This document shows, piece by piece, positions 20,291-31,116 of a stretch of 64,000 bases of DNA. Numbering within the stretch: the first letter of the stretch is position 1; each line of letters opens with the position of its first letter. The DNA comes from Nematopogon swammerdamellus. Taxonomy: Eukaryota > Arthropoda > Insecta > Lepidoptera > Adelidae. The notes below the pieces were generated by a model, which worked only from the letters and a program-made list of their open reading frames with translations, ran no database searches and was not told where the DNA came from. The stretch lies in assembly GCA_946902875.1 (NCBI GenBank), contig OX336348.1:14905741-14969740 (forward strand), written 5' to 3'. The position numbers were made by a program, and so were the translations under genes.

Positions 20291-20841
20291 TCCAATATCG
20301 ACTACATTGGTGCTTCGGCGGATATATTAATTACTTATTATATTGATTAATTAATTAATTTATTTTATGTTTATATTTTATATTCAGGGATAAAATTACT
20401 ACGTACATCAAATATTTAAATAATAGGAAATTAAACTAAAATATTTCATATATATTTCATAGACTTAAGTACCGAATACTGTACAATACTGTATCGATAC
20501 ATTTAATGCACGGTTACAGCACTATGCATGCAACGAGGGAGCACGGAGACAGAATTTTAAAAAAATGTTTAAAAATATAATTAAGACATTTACAGTATAT
20601 TTACCGATGATATGTTACTCCATTGTTCTTCCAGTTTACTTTCACAGTTCGGTTTTTACATGTTTTCACGCAACAGACCGTCATTTTGGGAAAAACATTC
20701 CATATGTCGCGCGTGCCTCGGTCGACGATGCACTGTCGGTCGGATCGCGAGAGCACGACGATTATGGTCACAAAGTGACCATATTGCCGCCACGCGCGCC
20801 CGCCTCCTTCACAATTCTAGCTATTACTTAGGATTTCTGTG

Positions 20842-21804
20842 GTGTGTCCTTTCAGCCGGTGTCCCTCAGGGAGGTGTGCTTTCTCCACTCTTTTCTCTGT
20901 ATTTATTATTACACTAGCCCAAATTCTGGTTTGGCACTACTACTTCTATGCTGACGATTTGCAGCTTTACCGCCAGTCTTCCGTATCAGAGCTTTTGCCC
21001 ACTATCAACCTTGTCAACTCAGATTTATCTGGAGTGCGTCATTGGACAGATCGTTTTGGCCTTCAAGTCAATCCATCTAAATCTCAAATGATGATAGTGG
21101 GCAGTAGCAAATTCTTGAGTAGAATAGATAGGGACAATTTGCCGCCAGTGTCATATAACGGTGTCACTATTCCATACAGCAGAGTAGTCAAGAACCTCGG
21201 CATTGTCATGGACGACTCTCTTTCTTGGGTCCAGCATGTCAGTGGGATATGCAAGAAGGTTTACGGTGCTATGCATTCTCTAAAGCGACTCAATCGATTC
21301 CTTCCGGTCGAAACCAAGACTATGCTTGTACAATCCCTTATTCACCCAATTCTGGATTATGGTGATATCTGCAATCTCGATTTAAACGAAGAGCTACTCA
21401 ATAAGTTAGATCGTTTACTCAATTTCGGCATCCGATTTATTTTCGGATTGCGCAAATATGATCATGTTTCTGCTTACCGTGATCAACTTGAGTGGCTCAC
21501 TATTCGCCAACGTCGGAACATGCATGTTCTTTCCCTTCTCGTTACAATTCTTAACGACCCCAATTCCCCCAACTACCTCAGAGAGAGGTTTGCCTATCTC
21601 TCCTCGCATGGCGTACCGCTAAGGTCAGCTGACAGCCTCCTTCTTCTCATCCCCTCTCACAGCTCCTCTAGCTATTCCGAATCGTTCTCTGTAATGTCAG
21701 CGCGCCTGTGGAATAATCTCCCACCAGCCATCAGAACATCTCCAACTCTTGCCGCTTTCAAAAAGCGTCTGAAAGAAATGTATCTCTCCAAAGAATACAG
21801 GTGA
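20842..21804 (+). pseudogene. Non-LTR reverse transcriptase, C-terminal part (copy A)
   Basis: The first frame gives VLSAGVPQGGVLSPLFS and stops. A second frame (from about 20900) has FYADDLQLYRQSS with the catalytic Asp pair, NPSKSQMMIVGS, LGIVMDDSLSW, and the usual C-terminal region to LKEMYLSKEYR and a stop. A frameshift between the GVPQG and YADD blocks is shared with copy B, so the copy was dead before the segmental duplication. The clade looks jockey/CR1-like. Confidence 0.85.
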
Positions 21805-21875
21805 TTTACTTGATTATTTACAGATATTAAGTAATGTGTGTATCAAGTATCTATTATTAGTATATAGTACATATA

Positions 21876-22792
21876 CAGGGTGACCCAGTTATAGTAGTCC
21901 AAAAATTTTTTTTAGATGGAGGACATCATGTTGACTTATTTAAAAACAACATTAGTTCCGCGAAAATCAATAGTTTAGAAGTTATGATTTTTTTTAACTT
22001 TTTTTGAAATTTCTCTATTTTAGTCACATTAACCGCTCTAGTTGGATATCTATTCCACAAAATCGAATGAAAATTGGTATGGAAGTAGAGGAGACATGTA
22101 GCTAGTACGTAATGAATAGTTTTAAGGTTACTCCTAGACTGTACTGTTTCTATAGCCCTTTCAGTGAATTTTTTTTCAGATTACATTAAAACTGATGATT
22201 TTTTTAAAAATCACTGTGAAAAAAAAAGTACTACCATAGATTTGCCCATGCCCTTAAAAACTACCTATACATATCACAATTCTCCAGACCAAAAATTGTA
22301 GTGGTGTAATAATTGTAACATATTCAAAATTAACATCATTTGTACAAAGTCACTGCAATAAAAAGTGACGATTACCTTAATTTTTAAAATCTTATTATTT
22401 TCACAACGTTAGTTCATCTACAATTTCACATTATTCACAAACCTGTCTCTAACAGCGCTAGTCTACACATAAAAACTATTTATTAATATTAAAAAAATAT
22501 TTTTTTTAACATTTATGTCTACATTCAGTCTAGGAGTAAACCTTAAAACTATTCATTACGTACTAGCAACATGTCTCCTCTACTTCCATACCAATTTTCA
22601 TTCGATTTTGTGGAATAGATATCCAACTAGAGCGGTTAATGTGACTAAAATAGAGAAATTTCAAAAAAAGTTTAAAAAAATCATAACTTCTAAACTATTG
22701 ATTTTCGCGGAACTAATGTTGTTTTTAAATGAGTCAACATGATGTCCTCCATCTAAAAAAAATTTTTGGACTACTATAACTGGGCCACCCTG
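21876..22792. mobile_element. Foldback MITE with 266-bp inverted repeats, TA target
   Basis: Ends CAGGGTGACCCAGTTATAGT and its near-complement. Arms 21876-22141 and 22526-22792. A TA dinucleotide flanks both sides, and copy B shows one TA in ACATATATAAG near 51576. A TA duplication suggests Tc1/mariner-type mobilisation. There is no coding capacity, and the loop is AT-rich. Confidence 0.85.
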
Positions 22793-23098
22793 TATAAGTA
22801 TGCTTCTATGTATTCTTATTTAGAATGATAAATATATCCTATGTTTAAGTAATATATTCTAGTATTTTACCTACATATAAATAGGTATTATATGCCCGGC
22901 GGCGTCCTGTTCACTTACTTTTATTGTTTTGTTAGTATTAAGTTTGTGTCATTATTTTTCTCTGTTTTGCTACCCTTATAATAAGTTTTCATAAAAGTCA
23001 GGTTGACTGGGAGAGATTGCCTTAGGTAATAAGTCCGCCTTTTGTAAAATCGTTGTATTGGAAAGCAATAAAGCATATTCTATTCTATTCTATTCTAT

Positions 23099-23417
23099 AC
23101 AGCAATGTATTACCGTCGGGCGGAATATTTATACCTATAGGCTAGGCACCTCGCCTCGAAGAAATACGCTTCCCCCGCCCCGCACCGCACTTCACCGCGG
23201 TCTCGCCTCGGTAGTACCTTTATCACAGAATAGAAAAGAGTACTGCCGTTATCTGGGGTATTTTTGTGGCTAGGTAATATGGCTGGAGGAAGGGCGGAGG
23301 GTTGAGGGGAAGAGATTCAAAATGAATGTCGTCATCACTCTCACAGCTGGCTGACCGACAATCGACCGACCGACTGGACCAAACCAATAGTAATTTTTAC
23401 TAATTATTAAATAGCTA
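23099..23417. other. Unassigned sequence after the non-LTR tail
   Basis: No gene or clear element. A short GC-rich stretch (23150-23210) is followed by GGAAGGGCGGAGGGTTGAGG. The same sequence is present at 51879-52195 in copy B. Confidence 0.4.
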
Positions 23418-23735
23418 CTACTATTAACCCTTTCACTACCGAGCCTATTTTTGGAAAATAATTCAATAAAAAACATGAAATATGATCAATAAAGCGCTAC
23501 TAAGCCCAGAAAAAAAAATTGTTAGCTCGGAAAATAAGGAAAACCCTTTGGGACGTATTGTCCCATTTGTATTTTTGAGTGGGACAATATGTCCCATTGG
23601 TAGTGAAATAAAAAATTTTAAGTTATTGAGTGTGGGAAGACCACCCGCCAGGCGTCTCGGTAGAAAGCAGCGGTTTCGTACCACTGAACGGCGCGGGAAG
23701 ACAGGAGGAAATTGGAGAGGCGTATGTCCAGCTTG
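23418..23735. repeat. Small MITE plus RTE tail at the end of copy A
   Basis: ACCCTTTCACTACCGAGCC and ATTGGTAGTGAAAT form partly inverted ends of an element at about 23420-23613, with an internal GGGACAATATGTCCC palindrome. From 23630 an RTE 3' fragment follows (GGAGAGGCGTATGTCCAGC, plus strand). In copy B the Helitron 52271-53863 is inserted in this MITE. The segmental duplication ends here. Confidence 0.6.
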
Positions 23736-23851
23736 ACAGCTGACAACAAATTTTTTTGGTTATGTTTACATTCAGCTGATCTATATATAGCGCAAGAGTC
23801 AATCCTATTCCTTTGTTCTCTCATGTGCCGGACGATCGAGTAAACGCTACC

Positions 23852-23903
23852 CAAAGAGTTTGTATTACGTCGCTGCGCTCCGCGACGTAATGCAAACTCT
23901 TTG
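23852..23903. mobile_element. 52-bp minimal hAT palindrome
   Basis: It consists almost only of two inverted ends (CAAAGAGTTTGTATTACGTC ... CGTAATGCAAACTCTTTG) and is flanked by the 8-bp duplication ACGCTACC (23844-23851, 23904-23911). The ends match those of the 4.2-kb element at 45652-49848. Confidence 0.9.
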
Positions 23904-23999
23904 ACGCTACCGACTTGACGGAACTCGGACTACCGATTCATCTGTTACGAAGTAACTATTTAGTAATCTGTGCTACCGCGTTGTCACTTTTCGATCGGT

Positions 24000-24282
24000 T
24001 TGGCCACGATGTAGGAAATGGTGCGGTCCCATTGAGTGCCGCGCCTCGCTCCTCGCCGTGCCACGCCGCACATGCGCGTCCCGCGCCGAGCTGTTCCCAT
24101 CACACTGCCCGGCGCGCCCCGTGCCGTGCCTGTACGAGTGACACGGATCACACGGCTGCGTGCGCGCGTGCGAGCGAGACGCTGTGCCGCGCCTTTGAAG
24201 TTACCGACTCTCGACGGATCAGGCCGCGCCACGCCACACGTTCCCACTGGCCGGGGCGCGGCGGGGCGCGGCGAGGCGCGGC
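24000..24282. other. GC-rich, CpG-rich block
   Basis: About 280 bp with many GCGCC, CGCGC and (GGGGCGCGGC)n motifs. Open frames on both strands reflect composition. Similar GC blocks end the window at 63720-64000. Confidence 0.5.
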
Positions 24283-24513
24283 TCGGTGAGATCTAGCCAT
24301 CTGTCAGACGAACTTTTATTTTGGTCATAACTCGAGACCTGAAGTTTAAGTACCAACACGATGGGTCTAGCACCATTGGTTCTCGAGTTATGACCAAAAG
24401 AAAAGTTCACGTGACATATGGCTAGATCTCACCGAGACCTGAAGTTTGAGTACCAACACGATGGGTCTAGCACCAGTGGTTCTCGAGTTATGACCAAAAC
24501 AAAAATTCATGAC
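24283..24513. repeat. Small foldback of the 100-bp satellite
   Basis: A 45-bp piece in one orientation is directly followed by about 1.9 units in the other. The right flank (CATGACGAATTTTCGTCAAT...AAGCCTTCTAGTTCT) is the same as that after the array at 19987, so this flank belongs to the element. Confidence 0.8.
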
Positions 24514-24639
24514 GAATTTTCGTCAATAAATCCTAAGCCTTCTAGTTCTCACAGAAAACGGGATGGTACGGAACCCTCTTTACGCGAGCTCGACTTGAAC
24601 TTGACCACTTTCCCATGATATATACATATTTGCCCAAGA

Positions 24640-24740
24640 TATAAAAAAAAAATTATAAACTTCAAGATTTGAACCGACGACCTATCGGGTCGTAAGCACG
24701 CCCGTTCCCGCTGAGCTACACGCCACTTTACCACTGGGAC
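24640..24740 (-). repeat. tRNA-derived SINE head
   Basis: On the minus strand GTAGCTCAGCGGG resembles an A box and GTCGGTTCAAATC a B box. No acceptor stem closes, so it is not a tRNA gene. The 3' side continues into an A/T-rich tail. It fits a pol III SINE. Confidence 0.5.
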
Positions 24741-24964
24741 CAATTTGCTGGAGCTTGTGCGTCAAAGATTTAGCGCCATCGCGATCACGGTGCGAACCGA
24801 CGTACGTCCGACTAGCACAACGTCCCGCGCGGGACTGGCGGGAGGCGAGGATCGCACGGCGCACGGACCGCGCGGCGAAATCTGCCGCTTGTACGAAAAA
24901 TTGGGGTATTTATTCATTATGACGCGTTAATAAAACATGAAAATACAAAAATAATTCGGCAGAA

Positions 24965-25453
24965 TTGTCGAGAAAAAATATATGTACATTTTTGTGTAAG
25001 TCTCGTATTGAAACTATGTGTGTTCAATACGATGTGTATGAACTACGCGAGGATGGCGCGCGGCCGCCTACAGAGATGATATGGCTCACCGTGCCTGCCC
25101 GTGCGCTCGGCCCTGCCGCCTCCCCGCTCCACCTTTGCACTGCCTACCTCCCCCCGCAGCCTGCCACGCTTCCCACTGAGATAGATAGATTGTTGGACTC
25201 TGTTACGTGCCTAACTAGCTCTCAAGCCAATGATAATATCATTATAATAGGCGACTTTAACCTACCAAACATTTCATGGTCTAGTGAGAAACATACTCAC
25301 CTTAGACTGGGGTCGTTAGATGTACAAAATGCTGGGATAAAACTTATTGATGATCTTAATATCTTAGGTCTAAACTCAACACAATCTACTGACAAATGCC
25401 AGCAATCACACACTAGACCTAGTTTTCTGCAATTTTTCACTGGAAATAAGTAG
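24965..25453 (+). pseudogene. Apurinic-type endonuclease domain, N-truncated
   Basis: The frame contains LHLCTAYLPPQP and IIIIGDFNLPNISW, the conserved Gly-Asp-Phe-Asn block of non-LTR endonucleases. At about 25408 the frame shifts: the following SH-TLDLVF motif and the link to LLPEDIYHPSF are in the reading frame of the downstream polymerase ORF. The 5' end of the domain is missing, so target cleavage is unlikely. The endonuclease nicks DNA to prime reverse transcription in this class. Confidence 0.75.
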
Positions 25454-25469
25454 GTGTAATTTTCCACTG

Positions 25470-27674
25470 TTGCCTGAGGATATTTATCACCCATCGTTCA
25501 CAATAGATATTTCAGATTTAAGTATAACTCCGCTACTTGAAGATAAGAATAGAGCATTTTTGTTTCATAAAGGTGACTATGACAGTATGAACCACTACTT
25601 GCTCAATATAGATTGGCCAGACGTGTTAAAAGGTGGGTCAATAGATGACGCTACAGACTCATTTTATAGAATTGTGTACGATTGTATAGACAAATTTATT
25701 CCTTGTCGAGTTAAATCGAATAATATTAATAAATATCCTATATGGTTCTCAGCCGCACTAAAAAAAGTTATTAAAGAAAAAGCAAAAACACATAAACGCT
25801 GGAAACGGTACAAGAACCCGCGCGATTATGATGAATTTAGTTTACTAAGAAAAAGACAACATAGTATGCAAAAGATATGTTATAGAACCTATATCGAATC
25901 AATTCAACAATCCATAAAAATATATCCAAAAAACTTGTGGTCATATATCAAATCAAAGAGGGGAGTATCTAGCTACCCACAAGTGCTTACTCTTAACAAC
26001 CAGAGGCTAACAGATGCAAATTCAATATGTGAGGGATTTAATAATTTCTTTCAAAATGTCTTTCAGAATCCAGACAAAAACTATAATGATATTATGATTG
26101 GTGAACCTCGGCATGGTGACTCACACCTAATACATTCGATGAACATAAATGTTGATACAATCGAACGCTTGATGAAAAATTTAGACATTAGTAAAGGTGC
26201 AGGCAGTGACAATGTGCCTCCTGTGTTTGTCAGGAGATGTGCCCTTTCTCTCGCCAGTCCGATAACTAAAATATTTACACGATCAATCAGAGAGGGCACG
26301 TTCCCTGGCAAATGGAAGGAGGCACATATAGTTCCGATACATAAGAAAGGCCTAAAAACAAAAGTAGAAAATTACAGAGGTATATGCATTCTCAATGTGT
26401 TTAGTAAACTTTTCGAGAAGGTAATTTTCAATGCTATATATCCTACACTGAGCAGTGGTATTTCTTATTTTCAGCACGGTTTTCTAAGAGCACGCTCCAC
26501 TACAACTAATCTCACAGAGTATATTAATTACATAATTAAAGATATACAAGGTGGAGGACCAATAGATGTCATTTATACCGATTTCGAAAAAGCCTTCGAT
26601 CGAGTAGATCACAAAATTTTACTGTTGAAGTTAAACGCACTGGGAATACACGGTGACTTGCTACGCTGGGTAGAATCATATTTAGATAATCGGTCGCAAT
26701 CTGTTGTAATAGGTGGTTTTAAATCAAATTTCATTAAGATACCGTCCGGTGTCCCCCAGGGATCAATTTTGGGGCCATTATTTTACAATGCTTACATATA
26801 TGATATAGGATACAGTATAACCCATGCAAAATATTCCCTATATGCAGACGATAAGAAAGTAATCAAAGTAATTAACGATACAAGTGACTGTCATAAATTA
26901 CAAGAGGATTTGAACTGTCTCTCTGAGTACTATAAACGAAACAGAATTAATGTCAATGCTACAAAATGTATGCACATGACCTTCACTCGTAGTTCTAAAC
27001 CAATACAACATAACTACACAATCAACCAAATTTCTATACCTAAAGTGTCTACAGTGAGGGATCTAGGGGTAATACTTGATTCAAAAATAACTTTCAACGA
27101 TCACTATGACTCAATTATAGACAAAGCATATAAAAATCCCGGATTCGTAATCAGAGTGTCCAAAAATTTCAAAAATATTGAATGTATTAAATCGATGTAC
27201 TATGCTTATGTTCGTAGTGTTCTAGAATACTGTTCTTGTATATGTTCTCCAAATTATAACGTAAACATAATAAGAATTGAACGCCTACAAAGAAAATTCG
27301 TCAGGTATATTAATTTCAAATCTAAAGTGCGACCCGACTCTTATTTAGAAAGCTGTAAATATCACAATGTCATGACACTAGAAGAAAGACGACTACTGCT
27401 CGATATGGCTTTCCTGTACGACCTGGTAAACAGTCGGATTGACTGTCCGCAACTTGTTGGAGAGATTGGCTACAGTGTTCCTGCTCGTCGGACACGCCAC
27501 ACTAATCTATTTCACATTCCACTACACCGCACCAATTATGCAAAGAACTCAACTATTACTAGGCTAGCTAGCACATATAACGAGCATTTCAGCGACATTG
27601 ATCCTTTTATACATACTAAGAACACATTCAAAAAAGATGTTATAAAAAATATTTTGCTAAAAAGAAATCAGTAA
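25470..27674 (+). CDS. Non-LTR reverse transcriptase (ORF2, C-terminal 734 residues)
   Basis: An uninterrupted 734-residue frame. Key positions: the K-GAGSDNVPP block near residue 240, TDFEKAFDRVDH near 368-380 with the first catalytic Asp, SGVPQGSILGPL near 425, and YADDKKV at about 458-464 with the catalytic Asp pair. The thumb and C-terminal region follow (VRDLGVILDSKITF). The sequence resembles jockey/CR1-group elements. The chosen ATG is only the first Met; the true ORF starts further upstream in the endonuclease, after a single frameshift at about 25408. The RT active site looks intact. Confidence 0.9.
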   Translation: MPEDIYHPSFTIDISDLSITPLLEDKNRAFLFHKGDYDSMNHYLLNIDWPDVLKGGSIDDATDSFYRIVYDCIDKFIPCRVKSNNINKYPIWFSAALKKVIKEKAKTHKRWKRYKNPRDYDEFSLLRKRQHSMQKICYRTYIESIQQSIKIYPKNLWSYIKSKRGVSSYPQVLTLNNQRLTDANSICEGFNNFFQNVFQNPDKNYNDIMIGEPRHGDSHLIHSMNINVDTIERLMKNLDISKGAGSDNVPPVFVRRCALSLASPITKIFTRSIREGTFPGKWKEAHIVPIHKKGLKTKVENYRGICILNVFSKLFEKVIFNAIYPTLSSGISYFQHGFLRARSTTTNLTEYINYIIKDIQGGGPIDVIYTDFEKAFDRVDHKILLLKLNALGIHGDLLRWVESYLDNRSQSVVIGGFKSNFIKIPSGVPQGSILGPLFYNAYIYDIGYSITHAKYSLYADDKKVIKVINDTSDCHKLQEDLNCLSEYYKRNRINVNATKCMHMTFTRSSKPIQHNYTINQISIPKVSTVRDLGVILDSKITFNDHYDSIIDKAYKNPGFVIRVSKNFKNIECIKSMYYAYVRSVLEYCSCICSPNYNVNIIRIERLQRKFVRYINFKSKVRPDSYLESCKYHNVMTLEERRLLLDMAFLYDLVNSRIDCPQLVGEIGYSVPARRTRHTNLFHIPLHRTNYAKNSTITRLASTYNEHFSDIDPFIHTKNTFKKDVIKNILLKRNQ

Positions 27675-27712
27675 TCATTATAAACAAACTATACCAAAAA
27701 AAAAAAAAAAAA

Positions 27713-28459
27713 TTATTATAATATTTGAGTCTAAAATCATTTTAGTTACATTTCATTATCTTTATTTATTCAATTTATTTATTATACATTATTTATTTAT
27801 ACTTCTTATTTATTTATTTTTCTCTTTATTTTAAATACGAAATGTCAACTGTATTAACTTCTTTGTTTCACGGCACTGTGGTACAACAATTTTTGTAAAT
27901 GTCTTTAATGTAAACACGAGAAAATCTTTTACTGGTTTAGTAATTTATGTGAAAAACCGCTGGCAACTATACGTATGTACTATAAACTGTGAATTTTCCA
28001 AATATAATAAAATAAATTAAAATGTCTAATTTTCCAGAACATTCAATTTGAAAGTATGATAACCTTATTTTTGACGTGATGACGTCACGTTTTATAAATT
28101 TATGAACACCGGCTGCACCCACGAAAAAGTGTCACGTTCCATCTGAGCCTGTGTGTGCAAGCGAGGGCGCGTAACAAGCGATAGAGAGGCACAATCGGCC
28201 CAAGCGTCGGCTTGAAAGTACCAGGTCGGCAGAGATAGAAAGGAAGTTACTCGTACCATAATACTGGCCGGTCGGAAAAGATTTCAAATTTAGAATATTC
28301 ATGAAACAAGGGTCCGAATATGTACATATCACAATATCGATTCATGTATTTCGATTCAACACAACGACAGAGAACCAAATATTAGGTATTTAGCACTTTT
28401 AGTTTTAGGATTTTTTTTGTTTGGAAGTCGGTTTCGTATTTTTTTTATTTATTATTTAA
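27713..28459. other. AT-rich spacer with an inverted MITE fragment
   Basis: 27713-28060 is AT-rich (TTTATTTATT tracts) with no gene. 28066-28215 is an inverted, diverged copy of part of the 37878-38160 element (GACGTGATGACGTCACG, then the GAACACCGGCTGCACC region). The rest shows nothing recognisable. Confidence 0.55.
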
Positions 28460-28616
28460 TTAAACGGTTTTATTTAGCTTGACTTCGTATATTTGTTTCT
28501 ATCTTTGTTTCAAATCTTGCGACAACTTTTTCAACTACTTCTACTGAACCGATTTTTATGAAACTTTGCACACACATTGAGTTCTCGTGACAATACAATA
28601 TTATGATAATTTCAAC

Positions 28617-30650
28617 TTGGTAACGATGGTCTGGTGATGGAGTCAGGAGGTGGACGGTGGAACTCTTCAACCGTTACCAGTAACCCCCTCGAGTTTGGGC
28701 TCATTTGGTTGGTTTGGACGAGTGTCCCATACTTCTACCAATACATTTGGTGACGAGGGTCTGATGATGGAGTCAGGAGGTGGACAGTGGAACTCTTCAA
28801 CCGTTACTAGTAGCCCCCTCGAGTTTGGGCTCATTTGGTTGGTTTGGACGAGTGTCCCATACTTGTACTAATACACTTGGTGGCGAGGGTCTGATAATGA
28901 AGTCAGGAGGTGGACAGTGGAACTCTTCAACCGTTACTAGTAACCCCCTCGAGTTTGGGCTCATATGGTTGGTTTGGATGAGTGTCCCATACTTCTACCA
29001 ATACACTTGGTGACGAAGGTCTGCGGATGGAGTCAGGGGGTGGACAGTGGAACTCTTCAACCGTTACTAGTAACCCCCTCGAGTTTGGGCTCATTTGATT
29101 GGTTTGGACGAGTGTCCCATACTTCTACCAATACACTTGGTGACGAGGGTCTGATGATGGAGTCAGGAGGTGGACAGTGGAACTCTTCAACCGTTACTAG
29201 TAGCCCCCTCGAGTTTGGGCTCATTTGGTTGGTTTGGACGAGTGTCCCATACTTTTACCAATACATTTGGTGACGAGGGTCTGATGATGGAGTCAGGAGG
29301 TGGACAGTGGAACTCTTCAACCGTTACTAGTAACCCCCACGAGTTTGGGCTCATTTGGTTGGTTTGGACGAGTTTTCCATACTTCTACCAATACACTTGG
29401 TGGCGAGGGTCTGATAATGAAGTCAGGAGGTGGACAGTGGAACTCTTCAACCGTTACTAGTAACCCCCTCGAGTTTGGGCTCATATGGTTGGTTTGGATG
29501 AGTGTCCCATACTTCTACCGATACACTTGGTGACGAGGGTCTGCGGATGGAGTCAGGGGGTGGACAGTGGAACTCTTCAACCGTTACTAGTAACCCCCTC
29601 GAGTTTGGGCTCATTTGATTGGTTTGGACGAGTGTCCCATACTTCTACCAATACACTTGGTGACGAGGGTCTGATGATGGAGTAAGGAGGTGGACAGTGG
29701 AACTCTTTAACCGTTACTAGTAACCCCCTCCATTTTGGGCTCATTTGGTTGGTTTGGACGAGTGTCCCATACTTCTACCAATACACTTGGTGGCGAGGGT
29801 CTGATAATGAAGTCAGGAGGTGGACAGTGGAACTCTTCAACCGTTACTAGTAACCCCCTCGAGTTTGGGCTCATATGGTTGGTTTGGATGAGTGTCCCAT
29901 ACTTCTACCAATACACTTGGTGACGAGGGTCTGATGATGGAGTCAGGGGGTGGAAAGTGGAACTCTTCAACCGTTACTAGTAACCACCTCGAGTTTGGGC
30001 TCATTTGATTGGTTTGGACGAGTGTCCCATACTTCTACCAATACACTTGGTGACGAGGGTCTGATGATGGAGTCAGGAGGTGGACAGTGGAACTCTTCAA
30101 CCGTTACTAGTAACCCTTTCGAGTTTGCGCTCATTTGGTTGGTTTGGACGAGTGTCCCATACTTCTACCAATACACTTGGTGACGAGGGTCTGATGATGG
30201 AGTCAGGAGCTGGACAGTGGAACTCTGCAACCGTTACTAGTAACCCCTTCGAGTTTGGGCTCATTTGGTTGGTTTGGACGAGTGTCCCATACTTCTACCA
30301 ATACACTTGGTGACGAGGGTATGATGATGGAGTCAGGAGGTGGACAGTGGAACTCTTCAACCGTTACTAGTAACCCCCTCCAGTTTGGGCTCATTTGGTT
30401 GGTTTGGACGAGTGTCCCATACTTCTACCAATACATTTGGTGACGAGGGTCTGATGATGGAGTCAGGACGTGGACAGTGGAACTCTTCAACCGTTACTAG
30501 TAACCCCATCGAGTTTGGCCTCATATGCTTGGTTTGGACGAGTGTCCCATACTTCTACCAATACACTTGGTGACGAGGGTCTGATGATGGAGTCAGGAGG
30601 TATACAGTGGAAATCTTCAACCGTTACTAGTAACCCCCTCTAGTTTGGAC
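28617..30650. repeat. 130-bp minisatellite, about 15-16 units, with higher-order pattern
   Basis: The period is 130 bp. The variant GGCGAGGGTCTGATAATGAAG recurs at about 28881, 29401 and 29791, and GGTCTGCGGATGG at about 29018 and 29538, giving 520-bp (four-unit) and 390-bp spacings. Confidence 0.95.
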
Positions 30651-30754
30651 TGTTATTGGTCCAATACTCGTAGGAACAACATGAAAGAAAAAAATTATAA
30701 AAAAATGAAACTAAAACACACCTAAAAAGGAGGCTAGAAAAAGCGAGGAAAAAA

Positions 30755-31116
30755 ACGGTTTAATTAAAAAACTAGAAAAAGAATCAGATTTTATGGAGAT
30801 GATTTTACGTCTGGGTAAGAAATCGTGCAGTACTAGCGTGCTGTCTTCTCATGTCGGATGCCAAAGGGCACTTTTTGTCGCTGCGTCAGCGGAATAAGTA
30901 AATATGCGTAATAAAATAACATGCGCCCCACATTTTTATATTAGTCTGTTAAAAGTCTCAATTTATTACTTATTCCGCTGACGCAGCGACAAAAAGTGCC
31001 CTTTGGCATCCGACATGAGAAGACAGCACGCTAGTAATGCACGATTTCTTACCCAGACGTAAAATCATCTCCATAAAATCCGATTCTTTTTCTAGTTTTT
31101 TAATTAAACCGTTTAA
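30755..31116. repeat. Terminal palindrome of the spacer Helentron-like element
   Basis: Inverted arms from AACGGTTTAATTAAAAAACT to its complement enclose GTCTTCTCATGTCGGATGCC and its complement. The loop near 30900-30930 is asymmetric. Sequence beyond it (31117-31600) contains no gene that I can see. Confidence 0.8.

Larger units (their letters stand above)
18130..20841. mobile_element. hAT-like element, 2.7 kb, no transposase seen
   Basis: Flanked by the 8-bp duplication GTGTGTCC (18122-18129 and 20842-20849); copy B has one copy at 50530-50537. Ends are CACAGA...TCTGTG, and 24 of the first 35 terminal positions match in inverted orientation. In copy B the reverse transcriptase frame reads straight through the site, confirming that A is the occupied allele. 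An 8-bp duplication with CA...TG ends points to hAT. The cargo is a 100-bp satellite array (18822-19987), an RTE tail (20003-20290) and AT-rich sequence. Confidence 0.75.
18061..23098 (+). mobile_element. 5'-truncated non-LTR retrotransposon, twice interrupted (copy A)
   Basis: Codons before the hAT-like insertion encode RQRQRVRLDDNFSDW; after it the frame resumes CVLSAGVPQGGVLSP. A downstream frame holds YADDLQLY and the polymerase C-terminus. The element ends near 23098 in four or five ATTCT repeats after AATAAAG. It is split by a hAT-like element (18130-20841) and a foldback MITE (21876-22792). Copy B has it uninterrupted at about 50469-51878. Confidence 0.8.
1..23735 (+). repeat. Segmental duplication, copy A
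   Basis: This stretch is co-linear with 31601-54113. Landmarks match in order: the MITE at 273, gene exon 1, exon 2, the 130-bp minisatellite, exon 3, the GA tract, a dead non-LTR element and an RTE tail. Similarity begins at base 1, so the unit probably extends left of the window. It ends near 23735, where A reads into CAGCTGACAAC and copy B into ACGCATACAC. By subtraction, more than half of this copy is insertions that copy B lacks. Identity was judged by eye, not computed. Confidence 0.9.
24965..27712 (+). mobile_element. Non-LTR retrotransposon with near-complete endonuclease and RT
   Basis: The endonuclease remnant starts abruptly near 25000, so ORF1 and the N-terminal endonuclease are missing. 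The reverse transcriptase frame is open to its natural stop at 27674 and a poly(A) run (27696-27712) follows. It lies in the spacer between the two segmental copies and has no counterpart there. Confidence 0.85.
28460..31116 (+). mobile_element. Helentron-like element without helicase (spacer)
   Basis: Same left end (TTAAACGGTTTTATTTAGC), lead sequence, 130-bp minisatellite (28617-30650) and terminal palindrome as 12153-14810, but with no helicase fragment. The right end mirrors the left (AACCGTTTAA at 31116). Its minisatellite units read GGTGGACAGTGG where those of both gene introns mostly read GGTGTACAGTGG, so it is a separate copy. Confidence 0.65.

Noticed and set aside
24640..24740. tRNA gene (B-box-like TTCAAATC)
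   Set aside because: The acceptor stem does not close and the 3' side runs into A/T-rich sequence; a SINE head fits better.
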